Part shown: one piece after another, positions 1 through 5,935 of the stretch
How positions within the stretch are numbered: position 1 is the stretch's first letter
Layout of the letters: the number at the start of each line of letters is the position of its first letter
Assembly: GCA_051883415.1 (NCBI GenBank)
Contig: JBJETR010000061.1
Span: 1 to 7,612 of the forward strand
Source of the DNA: HGM11368 sp051883415
GTDB lineage: Bacteria; Bacillota; Clostridia; Christensenellales; UBA3700
Reading direction: 5' to 3'
Length of the DNA stretch: 7,612 nt
Program-made: the position numbers and the translations under genes
Notes under the pieces: generated by a model
Seen by the model: only the letters and a program-made list of their open reading frames with translations
Databases searched by the model: none
Told to the model about the DNA's origin: nothing

Positions 1-60
1 TAATTTATAGTCCTATTACGAGATTTGCTTAAAATATCTATTTATTATTTGGAGAAGATT

Positions 61-849
61 ATGTTAACAAGAGAAAATTCAACAGGAAAACCATTAGCAG
101 GCGCTGAATGGTTAAAGATTCATCATCAAGCAAAACTAAATGAGAGAATAGCGTTTGCGAAAAAGCTGGTTTCCCTTAAGCCAAAAAGTATTGTCGATTT
201 GGGTTGTGCCACTGGACTATGGCTTGATTTGTTCAATCAATTATTGCCTAGTGAGTGTGAATTTATAGGAATAGATAGCGACAAAGAATCTTTAGATATT
301 GCGTTATGTAGAAGTAAATCTTGGGGAAGAAAGGTAACTTTTCTTCAACTTGATTTAGAAAAAGATGCTATATTAATTCCTCCTAGTGATTTAACATTGG
401 CTTTTAATATTTTCCCATATATTAATAATCTTGATGGTTTTATAAAGATATTATCATCAAGAGTACCTCGTGGTATGCTTGCTGTCCGACAGTATGATGG
501 TGCCTCTATTCGTTTTGGCCCAATGAAAACATCTGAAAGACAAAAAATTGAATTGGATCTAAGAATAGCAACAGAAAATAGTCAAAAATTCAATCACTAT
601 GACTTAGATCGAACCTTTAGTGTTCTTAGAAAATCAAATTATAAATTATGTGAATATGGATTTGAGCTATTTGAAAGGACAGGTCCTTTTACTGCAGATT
701 TTATGCCCTACTATAACGAGACCCTTGATTGGACAAAACAAAATTTATCTGAAATTTCTTCTAAATATCTCGAAAAATGGATTGATGAAGATCCTTTCGG
801 TATAAATAGATATTTTTATGAAGTTGACTTAGTAGCTTTATTATCATAA
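61..849 (+). CDS. Class I SAM-dependent methyltransferase, substrate unknown
   Basis: Predicted cytosolic methyltransferase of 262 residues with a Rossmann fold. SAM-binding motif I is VDLGCATGLW (residues 45-54). The acidic residue closing the second strand is D72 in IGIDSDKESL, a DLD segment (98-100) follows a hydrophobic strand, and LTLAFNIFPYINN (111-123) sits where motif IV is expected. The C-terminal half (about 150-262) is unlike any substrate domain I know, so the methyl acceptor (small molecule, protein or nucleic acid) cannot be stated; there is no DPPY/NPPY DNA-methylase motif. The ATG at 61 is preferred over an in-frame TTG at 25 because GGAGAAG (51-57) lies just before it. TATAGT at 6-11 could be a -10 box, but its -35 would fall outside the window. 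The gene is AT-rich. Its last 34 bp overlap, tail to tail, the gene on the other strand. Family assignment is firm; specific function is unknown. Confidence 0.85.
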   Translation: MLTRENSTGKPLAGAEWLKIHHQAKLNERIAFAKKLVSLKPKSIVDLGCATGLWLDLFNQLLPSECEFIGIDSDKESLDIALCRSKSWGRKVTFLQLDLEKDAILIPPSDLTLAFNIFPYINNLDGFIKILSSRVPRGMLAVRQYDGASIRFGPMKTSERQKIELDLRIATENSQKFNHYDLDRTFSVLRKSNYKLCEYGFELFERTGPFTADFMPYYNETLDWTKQNLSEISSKYLEKWIDEDPFGINRYFYEVDLVALLS

Positions 850-1580
850 TCTTCAACGGCTATATTCCATAAACTTTTATATTGTGCGGCAAACATATTA
901 ATGATTTCCTGATCCCTTGATAAAAGGACAACAGGGTCTTGGGGTATTTCTCTAAAGTCCCAATTAAAAAGAACTTCTGTAGACCCATCTCTATAAGTCA
1001 AAATAATAAATCCAATCTGCGGCTCAGATTGAGAAATTAATTTATACTGGTATTGTCCTTTGCTTTTACTTGTAACTTTTTCCTTTGTTCGTTTAAATCT
1101 ATCTAAGGCAGTAGAATCTCCTATGTCTTTCCAGATCAGTCCTTGATTAACTTGATTCGCAATTTTATTAAATGACTGTTGATAAGATACACCACCATAT
1201 AAACGTTCATTTGATTGTTCTATTTCATCCATAAAATTAAAAGAAGTATTTTGTACATACTCTAAAATTGGCAATCTATTCATTATATAATCCCACGCAT
1301 ATTTAGGTGTTCCAATCTTGGTTATATGTAAATAATTTTTTACGGTTTCGCATATCAATTCGGAATCTTCTTCAACTTTTTCGGTTTCATTATGGATGAC
1401 AATAGTTTGTCCAATTATTAGAACAATAATAGAAAAAAGAAAGGCGGGTATTGCTGATAATGAAGAATTAGTAGCGTATTGTAACGGATCTATGAAGTAA
1501 GTAATGACAAATATTACTATTGATAAGATCAAATTAAAAATTAATAATACTAGTTTCTTCCTAGATTTATTTTTTTTCAT
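816..1580 (-). CDS. Two-TM membrane-anchored protein of unknown function
   Basis: Protein of 254 residues that I do not recognise with confidence. A basic N-terminus (MKKNKSRKK) precedes two hydrophobic helices (about 10-30 and 44-63), predicting a membrane hairpin with both ends in the cytoplasm. A soluble domain of about 190 residues follows. An acidic helical linker (66-80) leads to an alpha/beta-looking region with strands such as YQYKLISQ (177-184) and GFIILTYRDGSTEVLFNWDF (190-209), then helix MFAAQYKSLW (229-238). That ending (short strand, helix, LW) faintly recalls the end of phospholipase-D-like sensor domains in bacterial accessory genes, but no HKD catalytic motif is present, so this is only a guess. 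The ATG start is supported by AGGAG (minus strand, 1586-1590) five bases upstream. It is divergent from the recombinase and overlaps the methyltransferase end by 34 bp. Confidence 0.8.
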   Translation of the reverse strand: MKKNKSRKKLVLLIFNLILSIVIFVITYFIDPLQYATNSSLSAIPAFLFSIIVLIIGQTIVIHNETEKVEEDSELICETVKNYLHITKIGTPKYAWDYIMNRLPILEYVQNTSFNFMDEIEQSNERLYGGVSYQQSFNKIANQVNQGLIWKDIGDSTALDRFKRTKEKVTSKSKGQYQYKLISQSEPQIGFIILTYRDGSTEVLFNWDFREIPQDPVVLLSRDQEIINMFAAQYKSLWNIAVEDYDNKATKSTS

Positions 1581-1599
1581 GCATACTCCTGGTAGTTAA

Positions 1600-1613
1600 A
1601 GTTTATATAAACT
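1600..1613. promoter_or_regulatory. Perfect 14-bp palindrome over the -10 of the two-TM gene
   Basis: AGTTTATATAAACT is identical to its reverse complement and covers the proposed -10 box (1604-1609) of the minus-strand gene. A dimeric repressor bound here would block that promoter. No regulator gene is adjacent, and AT-rich palindromes of this size can arise by chance. Confidence 0.35.
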
Positions 1614-1631
1614 AAAAGCGTATATCTCCAA
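1604..1631 (-). promoter_or_regulatory. Candidate promoter of the two-TM gene
   Basis: On the minus strand TTGGAG (1631-1626) and TATATA (1609-1604) are separated by 16 bp, followed by a short leader to the AGGAG and ATG. The -35 matches the consensus at only its first three bases, so this is a weak call in an AT-rich region. Confidence 0.35.
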
Positions 1632-1642
1632 ATAATAAATAG

Positions 1643-1680
1643 TTACTTTAAGTAAATTTTATCATATTTTGATATAATTT
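1643..1680 (+). promoter_or_regulatory. Recombinase promoter region with two overlapping dyads
   Basis: A perfect TATAAT at 1673-1678 is the best -10 candidate for the recombinase; no good -35 stands 16-18 bp upstream. In its place is an exact odd palindrome, TTACTT-T-AAGTAA (1643-1655). A second dyad, AAATTTTATCA (1654-1664) against TGATATAATTT (1670-1680), pairs at 10 of 11 positions and covers the -10 box. A poor -35 together with dyads suggests a promoter that is regulated or needs an activator; that regulation is inferred. Confidence 0.4.
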
Positions 1681-1716
1681 GCAATGATATATTAAAAAAT
1701 TATAAGGAGAAATTAT

Positions 1717-2604
1717 ATGAAAAATATTGAAACGTTTATAAAATATCTACAGAGCACAAAAAATCTGTCAATCAAGTCATTAAATGCTTACAGAGGCGAT
1801 TTGAAGCAATATTATGCATTTGAAGAAACTAAGGCGCAACCGAGCGATATATGCTCTTATATATCGTATTTGAAAACCGAATTGCAATTAAAAGACTCTT
1901 CTATCCGTCGCAAAATCATTACCCTAAAAAATTACTATAATTTTTTGGTAGAGCGTGAAATGATTGAACGCTCACCTTTTTATAATATAAAATTCAAGTT
2001 TAAACAAGAAAAGCGTCTGCCGAAAACATTAGCAAAATCAGACGTGGTAAAGATATTGGATTGTTTTAACGTGGACACTACCGGGCTTAGCAATTTTGCC
2101 AGGCAGTCTTACGTGAGGGATGCGGCGCTAATAGATTTGTTGATAAGTACGGGGATAAGAATCGGCGAGGCGGCTGCTCTTACTTTGGAAGACGTCATTG
2201 CGTCGGAACGCACGCTACTAATACACGGTAAAGGACGAAAACAACGTTTGATTTACATATCGTCGCCCATAACGTGGAACAGGTTGACGGCTCTAATTAA
2301 GCAAAGAAAAAAGTGCGGAGGCAATTATCTTTTCATCAATAGATACGGCAATCCAATTTCTATACACGGAATAGAAGACATTTATGCAAAATACGTAAAG
2401 AAAGCCAAACTGGAAGTAAAATCCACGCCGCATTATCTCAGGCACACCTTTGCTACCAACTTGCTTTCTAACGGCGCCGATTTGCGCTCCGTACAAGAGA
2501 TATTGGGACACGCCAGCGTCGCTACAACGCAAATATATACCGAAGTTTCTACAAACAGAAAAAAGCAAGTATTGAAAAAATATAATTACCGTAATAAGCT
2601 ATAA
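1717..2604 (+). CDS. Tyrosine recombinase, XerC/XerD-type
   Basis: Site-specific recombinase of 295 residues that would cut and rejoin DNA through a 3'-phosphotyrosine. The N-terminal SAM-like core-binding domain spans about 1-90 (AYRGDLKQYY, SIRRKIITLKNYYNFL). The catalytic domain carries the full active-site set: R148 in STGIRIGEAAALTLEDV, K172 in HGKGRKQR, H239 and R242 in PHYLRHTFATNLL, H265 in LGHAS, and nucleophile Y274 in TTQIYTEVS. Length is usual for a simple Xer-type enzyme, without the arm-binding domain of lambda-type integrases. AAGGAGA (1704-1710) stands six bases before the ATG. No genuine terminator is visible after the gene. The chromosomal dimer-resolution Xer cannot be excluded, but the surroundings (orphan genes, possible remnants) fit a solitary recombinase of a small mobile or invertible element. 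No attachment sites could be recognised by eye. Confidence 0.93.
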   Translation: MKNIETFIKYLQSTKNLSIKSLNAYRGDLKQYYAFEETKAQPSDICSYISYLKTELQLKDSSIRRKIITLKNYYNFLVEREMIERSPFYNIKFKFKQEKRLPKTLAKSDVVKILDCFNVDTTGLSNFARQSYVRDAALIDLLISTGIRIGEAAALTLEDVIASERTLLIHGKGRKQRLIYISSPITWNRLTALIKQRKKCGGNYLFINRYGNPISIHGIEDIYAKYVKKAKLEVKSTPHYLRHTFATNLLSNGADLRSVQEILGHASVATTQIYTEVSTNRKKQVLKKYNYRNKL

Positions 2605-2866
2605 AATCTTTAATAATAATGATATATTTCTAATATAAATATCTCCTCATTTCCTTTCGTTGTGTCTTTTGCAGCACAAATCAGCGAGAATATCAACGAC
2701 ACGAAAATCCCACTTAAAAAGCGTGTATTCATAGCCGACGAATGGAGCAACTAACACAAACAAAAAGAACATTTTTACTGACGTGCTAAGCTAAGGATGT
2801 CAATCAAGTGGTTGGCTTTCTTGTTTATTATAATTCTCCTTTTTCAACTATTTCCCTCCATACGTC
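2605..2866. other. Gene-poor gap after the recombinase
   Basis: No confident gene lies between the recombinase stop and the ATPase promoter. The stretch holds a coding-like fragment (2623-2754), a possible 30-residue hydrophobic reading frame (2797-2889) and a gapped inverted repeat (TTCGTTGTGTC near 2657 against GACACGAA near 2700). No terminator or tRNA is seen. It resembles decayed or junction sequence next to an integration enzyme. Confidence 0.5.
2623..2754 (+). pseudogene. Possible 3' remnant of a lost gene
   Basis: After an in-frame TGA (2620-2622), 43 codons stay open to TAA at 2752-2754. No ATG or ribosome-binding site is present. The last 30 or so residues, including QISENINDTKIPLKKRVFIA and a DEWSN end, look like real protein: mixed charged and hydrophobic residues, and codons less AT-rich than the flanks. 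The other two forward frames are closed by stops within the same stretch. I do not recognise the family. It may be the tail of a gene truncated by insertion or deletion, or chance. Confidence 0.3.
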
Positions 2867-2889
2867 TTGACTTGTCTAAGATTTTATGA
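2797..2889 (+). CDS. Possible 30-residue hydrophobic peptide
   Basis: An ATG at 2797 opens a 30-codon frame ending in TGA (2887-2889). The product would have one membrane-spanning stretch, WLAFLFIIILLFQLF (residues 5-19), and a short polar tail, a size and shape like small membrane peptides or type I toxin peptides. The only purine-rich sequence (AAGG, 2793-2796) abuts the start codon, too close for normal initiation, and the frame overlaps the ATPase promoter. Low confidence; T-rich sequence often gives hydrophobic peptides by chance. Confidence 0.2.
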   Translation: MSIKWLAFLFIIILLFQLFPSIRLDLSKIL

Positions 2890-2895
2890 TAAATT
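2867..2895 (+). promoter_or_regulatory. Candidate promoter of the ATPase gene
   Basis: TTGACT (2867-2872; five of six consensus bases) and TAAATT (2890-2895; four of six) are 17 bp apart. Transcription would start near 2902, giving a leader of about 30 bases that contains the ribosome-binding site. Confidence 0.5.
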
Positions 2896-2920
2896 AAAGT
2901 TGACTTTGAAATATCATAAA
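2883..2920. promoter_or_regulatory. 38-bp imperfect dyad before the ATPase gene
   Basis: Nine-base arms TTTATGATA (2883-2891) and TATCATAAA (2912-2920) are exact inverted copies. Inside them TAAAGT and ACTTTG continue the symmetry around 2901/2902 after a short mismatch. The dyad overlaps the -10 box and expected start site and ends three bases before the Shine-Dalgarno sequence, a good position for an operator. If transcription began upstream of it, it could form an RNA hairpin. It is not followed by a T-run, so it is not a terminator. Confidence 0.5.
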
Positions 2921-2931
2921 TTGGAGGGCAT

Positions 2932-4149
2932 ATGTATATCCATAGACAACTCGAATCTAAATTCCTTAAAATGAGCAGCTTTTTTAAGGCGGTATTGGTT
3001 ACGGGTGCCAGACAAGTAGGAAAAACCACCATGCTAAAGCACTTATCCGAAAACCGTACTTACGTCAGTCTAGATGATATAGATAACCTAAATCTTGCAA
3101 AGCAAGACCCTAAACTGTTCTTTATGCGTTATAAGCCACCTATAATAATCGACGAAGTACAAAAAGCTCCGGAACTTTTCCCTTATATCAAAATCATTTG
3201 CGACGAGTCCGATCAAACGGGGTTATTTTGGCTTACAGGGTCCGAGCAATTCAGCATGATGAAAAACATTACCGAATCGCTTGCCGGAAGAATAGGCATA
3301 ATGACTCTCTATCCTTTGTCAATAAGTGAAATTAGTGGCGTAAATTTTGAATACCCCATTGCTTTTTCTATAGATAAGCTAGTGGCACGTGAAAAAATCG
3401 CAAAACCGTTCGATCTTAACACTATCTTCGATTGCATTTGGAAAGGCGGTATGCCACAAGTTCAAAATGCCGATGCCGAGCAACGTTCTATCTATTTTTC
3501 TTCCTATATTGACACGTACCTTTTGCGTGACGTGGCTACTGCCGGTGGTGTAACCGACGAATTACGCTTCAAAAAGTTCCTAATTGCATGTGCAGCCAAC
3601 GTGTCGCAACAACTCAACTTAAACAACTTGGCTATGCTTGCGGAAATATCACAACCAACCGCCAAGTCTTGGCTTGCTATTTTAGAGAAATTGCATATAG
3701 TATACTTACTTTCGCCATACTCCAACAATAAACTCAAGCGTCTTGCCAAAACCCCAAAACTATACTTTTGGGATACAGGTCTATGCAGTTATCTTGCCAA
3801 ATGGCTCTCTGTCGATACCCTATTGAACGGCAACGCAAATGGACATTACTTTGAAAACTTTGCTGTCAACGAACTTATCAAAGACCTTGAGTACCATTCA
3901 GTGAATTATGACATAAGCTACTTCAGAGATAGCAACAGCAAAGAAATCGACATCTTCCTTGAGTACGGTGAGCAAATACACCCTCTCGAAATAAAATTGT
4001 CCGCTAGTCCGGATCGTAGAGAAATCAAAAAGTATTCGGTCTTAGATGCCAATAGCATTCCAAGAGGCAACGGTGGAATAATATGTATGAGTCCCACCGT
4101 AATCCCTATTGACCAAGACAACTGCTATATTCCAATAAATATCCTTTAA
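2932..4149 (+). CDS. AAA_14/DUF4143 family ATP-binding protein
   Basis: Protein of 405 residues with the standard build of this family: an N-terminal P-loop ATPase and a C-terminal DUF4143 domain. Walker A is GARQVGKTT (25-33; K31, T32). Walker B is IIIDEVQ (71-77; D74, E75). A sensor-like strand, FWLTGSEQF (99-107), follows. The C-terminal part has YFWDTGLCSYL (278-288), GHYFENFAVNEL (304-315), and EIDIFLEYG (338-346) with PLEIKLS (351-357). The E308 or E314, D340, E353 and K355 pattern resembles a PD-(D/E)XK nuclease-like fold, but nuclease activity is not established for the family. The N-terminus (MYIHRQLE) is typical and complete. GGAGGG (2923-2928) gives a strong, slightly close ribosome-binding site. 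The gene is monocistronic between its own promoter and a strong terminator. Such genes are widespread, often multicopy and patchily distributed; their role is unresolved. Confidence 0.93.
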   Translation: MYIHRQLESKFLKMSSFFKAVLVTGARQVGKTTMLKHLSENRTYVSLDDIDNLNLAKQDPKLFFMRYKPPIIIDEVQKAPELFPYIKIICDESDQTGLFWLTGSEQFSMMKNITESLAGRIGIMTLYPLSISEISGVNFEYPIAFSIDKLVAREKIAKPFDLNTIFDCIWKGGMPQVQNADAEQRSIYFSSYIDTYLLRDVATAGGVTDELRFKKFLIACAANVSQQLNLNNLAMLAEISQPTAKSWLAILEKLHIVYLLSPYSNNKLKRLAKTPKLYFWDTGLCSYLAKWLSVDTLLNGNANGHYFENFAVNELIKDLEYHSVNYDISYFRDSNSKEIDIFLEYGEQIHPLEIKLSASPDRREIKKYSVLDANSIPRGNGGIICMSPTVIPIDQDNCYIPINIL

Positions 4150-4152
4150 TAG

Positions 4153-4190
4153 TATGCTGTGCGATAGTTAGTCGCACAGCATAGTTTTTT
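4153..4190 (+). terminator. Strong intrinsic terminator of the ATPase gene
   Basis: A perfect 12-bp stem, TATGCTGTGCGA (4153-4164) and TCGCACAGCATA (4172-4183), has a 7-base loop and is followed by TTTTTT (4185-4190), four bases after the ATPase stop. On the minus strand the hairpin lacks a following T-run, so it should end rightward transcription better than the leftward transcript that meets it here. Confidence 0.93.
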
Positions 4191-4383
4191 ATTCCCTTCT
4201 TCGCTTATTGATTTGCTTACCTATACCCTTAACAATACCTATTACCAACCTAATCGGTATCGATATTATCAAGATTACAAGTTGCAAGATATAAGGAAGA
4301 ATCGGTGCTAAAAGCAGCAAAGCCTATCGCACACTCAGACCTAGGCTAGCAATATCAAAAAATTTAATAATATCTTTGTCCAA
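4189..4383 (-). pseudogene. Interrupted small membrane-protein gene
   Basis: From a TTG at 4383-4381 the minus strand reads 19 codons (LDKDIIKFFDIASLGLSVR), meets TAG at 4326-4324, and continues in the same frame for 44 more codons to TAA at 4191-4189. The second part is one hydrophobic segment (ALLLLAPILPY, LQLVILIISIP) followed by a basic tail (GKQINKRRRE). The same frame gives a sensible amphipathic-then-membrane protein of about 64 residues, and AGGTGA (4399-4394) stands ten bases before the TTG. The reading start is 33 bp beyond the reductase stop, so both could share a transcript. One C-to-T or G-to-A change from CAG or TGG would make the TAG. Alternatives are read-through, a sequencing error, or a 43-residue product from the TTG at 4320. 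Function is unknown. Confidence 0.45.
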
Positions 4384-4415
4384 ATTTTTGGGTTCACCTC
4401 AAAACATTGTTCTTA

Positions 4416-5615
4416 TTATTTATTTATTTTTCCATACAAACATTTGGTTGGTTCTTTCTCTATTACCAAGCCACAATAGTTGCACATTATGCACTTGGCT
4501 TGGTCTTGAAGTCCGTCTTTAAACTTAGACACCAAATTAGGCTCACAAATAAACGGTCTACACATCGATACGCAATCTGCTTGATTTGTTGCTATTATTT
4601 CTTGTATATCTTTAAGTTGGTGAATACCGCCGACTACTATCGTTGGGATAGAAATGTTATTCTTGATTATTTTTGCATTATCTACGTTAAAATTCTCAAG
4701 CGGTTTAGGTTGAGGAATCAGAGGGTTGATTAGATTGGCAAAAAACAAACAAAATTTGGAGAACCATTTTGGCCATTTTGCACAAGGATCTCTATACTTA
4801 AAGACTGCTTCCATTGGCAAACGTTTGCTTCTCATAGTATTCATTCCGTCTTGTACAGAGCCGCAAGATACCTCTACTACGTCTAATCCCGACTTCTCTA
4901 ATATTTTCAATATTTCTATTGTACTGTCCAATCTCATTCCGTTTTTTCTATTGTCTACGGCAGATATTTTTATCCATACAGGAATATTGACTTCAAGTTT
5001 AATTCTTCTTATAATTTCTGATACTACTTTTGTTCTATTGACTAAACTTCCCCCGTATTCATCTTTTCTTCTGTTGCCGTTGGCAGATAAAAAATCATGC
5101 AGCAAATAACCGTGTCCGCAGTGTAATTGAACTCCGTCAAAGCCTGCCTCCTTTGCTCTTAAGGCGGCTTGCACAAAATCATCTATCAATCTGTTGATAT
5201 CTTCTTTGGTAAATTCTTTGGCTTTGTCCCAATAAAATAGATGCCTCAATGGTGAAGGTGCCATTTTTTTATATCCGATTTTCTTGGAAGAAGTTTGTCT
5301 TCCGCAGTGAGCTATTTGTAATACTATCGGGGTATTGTAGCTATGTACTCTATCTACTAATTCTTTATACTTGGACAAATTATCATCGCTATCTATAAAT
5401 AACATTCCGGGATAATTAGACCTTCCTTCTTTAGAAACGGCTGCGTAACCGGTAATGATACACCCCACGTTATTTTTAGCCAAGGTCTCGTATTTTTTTA
5501 TCAATTTCTCGGTAGGCGCACCGTTTGAATCAGCCAATCCGTCATGGGTTGCCGATCTAATAATTCTATTATTTATTTCTATCCCGTTTAGATTATATTT
5601 TTCAAAGATATTCAT
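4416..5615 (-). CDS. Old-yellow-enzyme family NADH:flavin oxidoreductase
   Basis: FMN-dependent TIM-barrel reductase of 399 residues, expected to reduce activated C=C bonds with NAD(P)H in the cytosol; the substrate is unknown. Family signatures are AHCGRQ (102-107), FDGVQLHCGHGYLLHDFLSA (159-178) with the substrate-binding H165/H168 pair and Y170, and RRKDEYGGSLVNR (182-194). VVGGI (327-331) and MCRPFICEP (351-359) form the C-terminal phosphate-binding side of the barrel. Near the end, C375-x2-C378-x2-C381-x9-C391 matches the cysteine cluster that holds a [4Fe-4S] centre in the 2,4-dienoyl-CoA reductase branch. The FAD/NADPH domains of that enzyme are absent, so electrons must come from a partner or directly from NAD(P)H. 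The ATG follows GGGAG (5628-5624) by eight bases. The promoter is unclear; TAGAAT (5647-5642) is a possible -10. It is divergent from the alcohol dehydrogenase. Confidence 0.93.
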   Translation of the reverse strand: MNIFEKYNLNGIEINNRIIRSATHDGLADSNGAPTEKLIKKYETLAKNNVGCIITGYAAVSKEGRSNYPGMLFIDSDDNLSKYKELVDRVHSYNTPIVLQIAHCGRQTSSKKIGYKKMAPSPLRHLFYWDKAKEFTKEDINRLIDDFVQAALRAKEAGFDGVQLHCGHGYLLHDFLSANGNRRKDEYGGSLVNRTKVVSEIIRRIKLEVNIPVWIKISAVDNRKNGMRLDSTIEILKILEKSGLDVVEVSCGSVQDGMNTMRSKRLPMEAVFKYRDPCAKWPKWFSKFCLFFANLINPLIPQPKPLENFNVDNAKIIKNNISIPTIVVGGIHQLKDIQEIIATNQADCVSMCRPFICEPNLVSKFKDGLQDQAKCIMCNYCGLVIEKEPTKCLYGKINK

Positions 5616-5792
5616 AAACTTTTCTCCCTTTCTACGTACTTATTCTAACACAAAATCGAATAAATTACGATATATATAACGCGTTTTTACTTGAATAACG
5701 ACAATTTGTACAAAAACCCTATCACAACTAATAAGACGATTTTCAACGCATAAAATTTTCCCTTTTTCCACCTAAGCACACCGTAATCCCCT

Positions 5793-5816
5793 CACTTTTG
5801 GTTTTGTGCAAAAGTG
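5793..5816. repeat. 8-bp inverted repeat upstream of the alcohol dehydrogenase
   Basis: CACTTTTG (5793-5800) and CAAAAGTG (5809-5816) are exact inverted copies around an 8-base spacer, just left of the Rex-like site. A T-run begins seven bases after the right arm, too far for a good terminator. It may be a protein-binding site in the control region. The rest of 5616-5792 shows no gene and no clear structure. Confidence 0.4.
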
Positions 5817-5817
5817 C

Positions 5818-5846
5818 GTTAATTTTTTAACTAATTTGTTAAACAA
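5818..5846. promoter_or_regulatory. Candidate Rex (redox-sensing repressor) operator
   Basis: GTTAATTTTTTAAC (5818-5831) matches the core GTTAA-N4-TTAAC of the clostridial Rex consensus TTGTTAANNNNTTAACAA. Immediately downstream TTGTTAAACAA (5836-5846) is an 11-bp odd palindrome that repeats the TTGTTAA half-site. Together three alternating GTTAA/TTAAC half-sites occupy the 32 bp upstream of the -35. Rex controls fermentative alcohol dehydrogenases in many Clostridia by sensing NADH/NAD+, which fits the gene downstream. Assignment to Rex is inferred from sequence and context. Confidence 0.55.
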
Positions 5847-5849
5847 GTA

Positions 5850-5877
5850 TTGCAATTAGCAAAAAAGGTGTTATAAT
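5850..5877 (+). promoter_or_regulatory. Promoter of the alcohol dehydrogenase
   Basis: TTGCAA (5850-5855) and a perfect TATAAT (5872-5877) are 16 bp apart. Transcription should start near 5884, giving a leader of about 50 bases that ends in a full AGGAGG (5922-5927), eight bases before the ATG. A strong promoter plus consensus ribosome-binding site predicts high expression. Confidence 0.75.
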
Positions 5878-5935
5878 AGTATCGGCAGGAAAATATTACT
5901 GCGGTATATTTTTGACAATATAGGAGGATTTAGTT

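Noticed and set aside
25..60. In-frame TTG at 25 as the start of the methyltransferase
   Set aside because: It has no ribosome-binding site, whereas the ATG at 61 follows GGAGAAG at the right distance; the extra 12 residues are not part of the fold.
4324..4326. TAG as a reassigned sense codon in this organism
   Set aside because: No long gene in the window contains an in-frame TAG, so there is no evidence for reassignment; mutation or sequencing error is simpler.
4407..4733. Open frame on the plus strand across the end of the reductase gene
   Set aside because: Lies antisense to a clear old-yellow-enzyme gene, has no Shine-Dalgarno site, and its low-complexity hydrophobic product mirrors the other strand.
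5912..5917. Perfect TTGACA in the alcohol dehydrogenase leader
   Set aside because: A -10 box 17 bp downstream would fall inside the start of the coding sequence, and none is there; the TTGCAA/TATAAT pair upstream is properly spaced.
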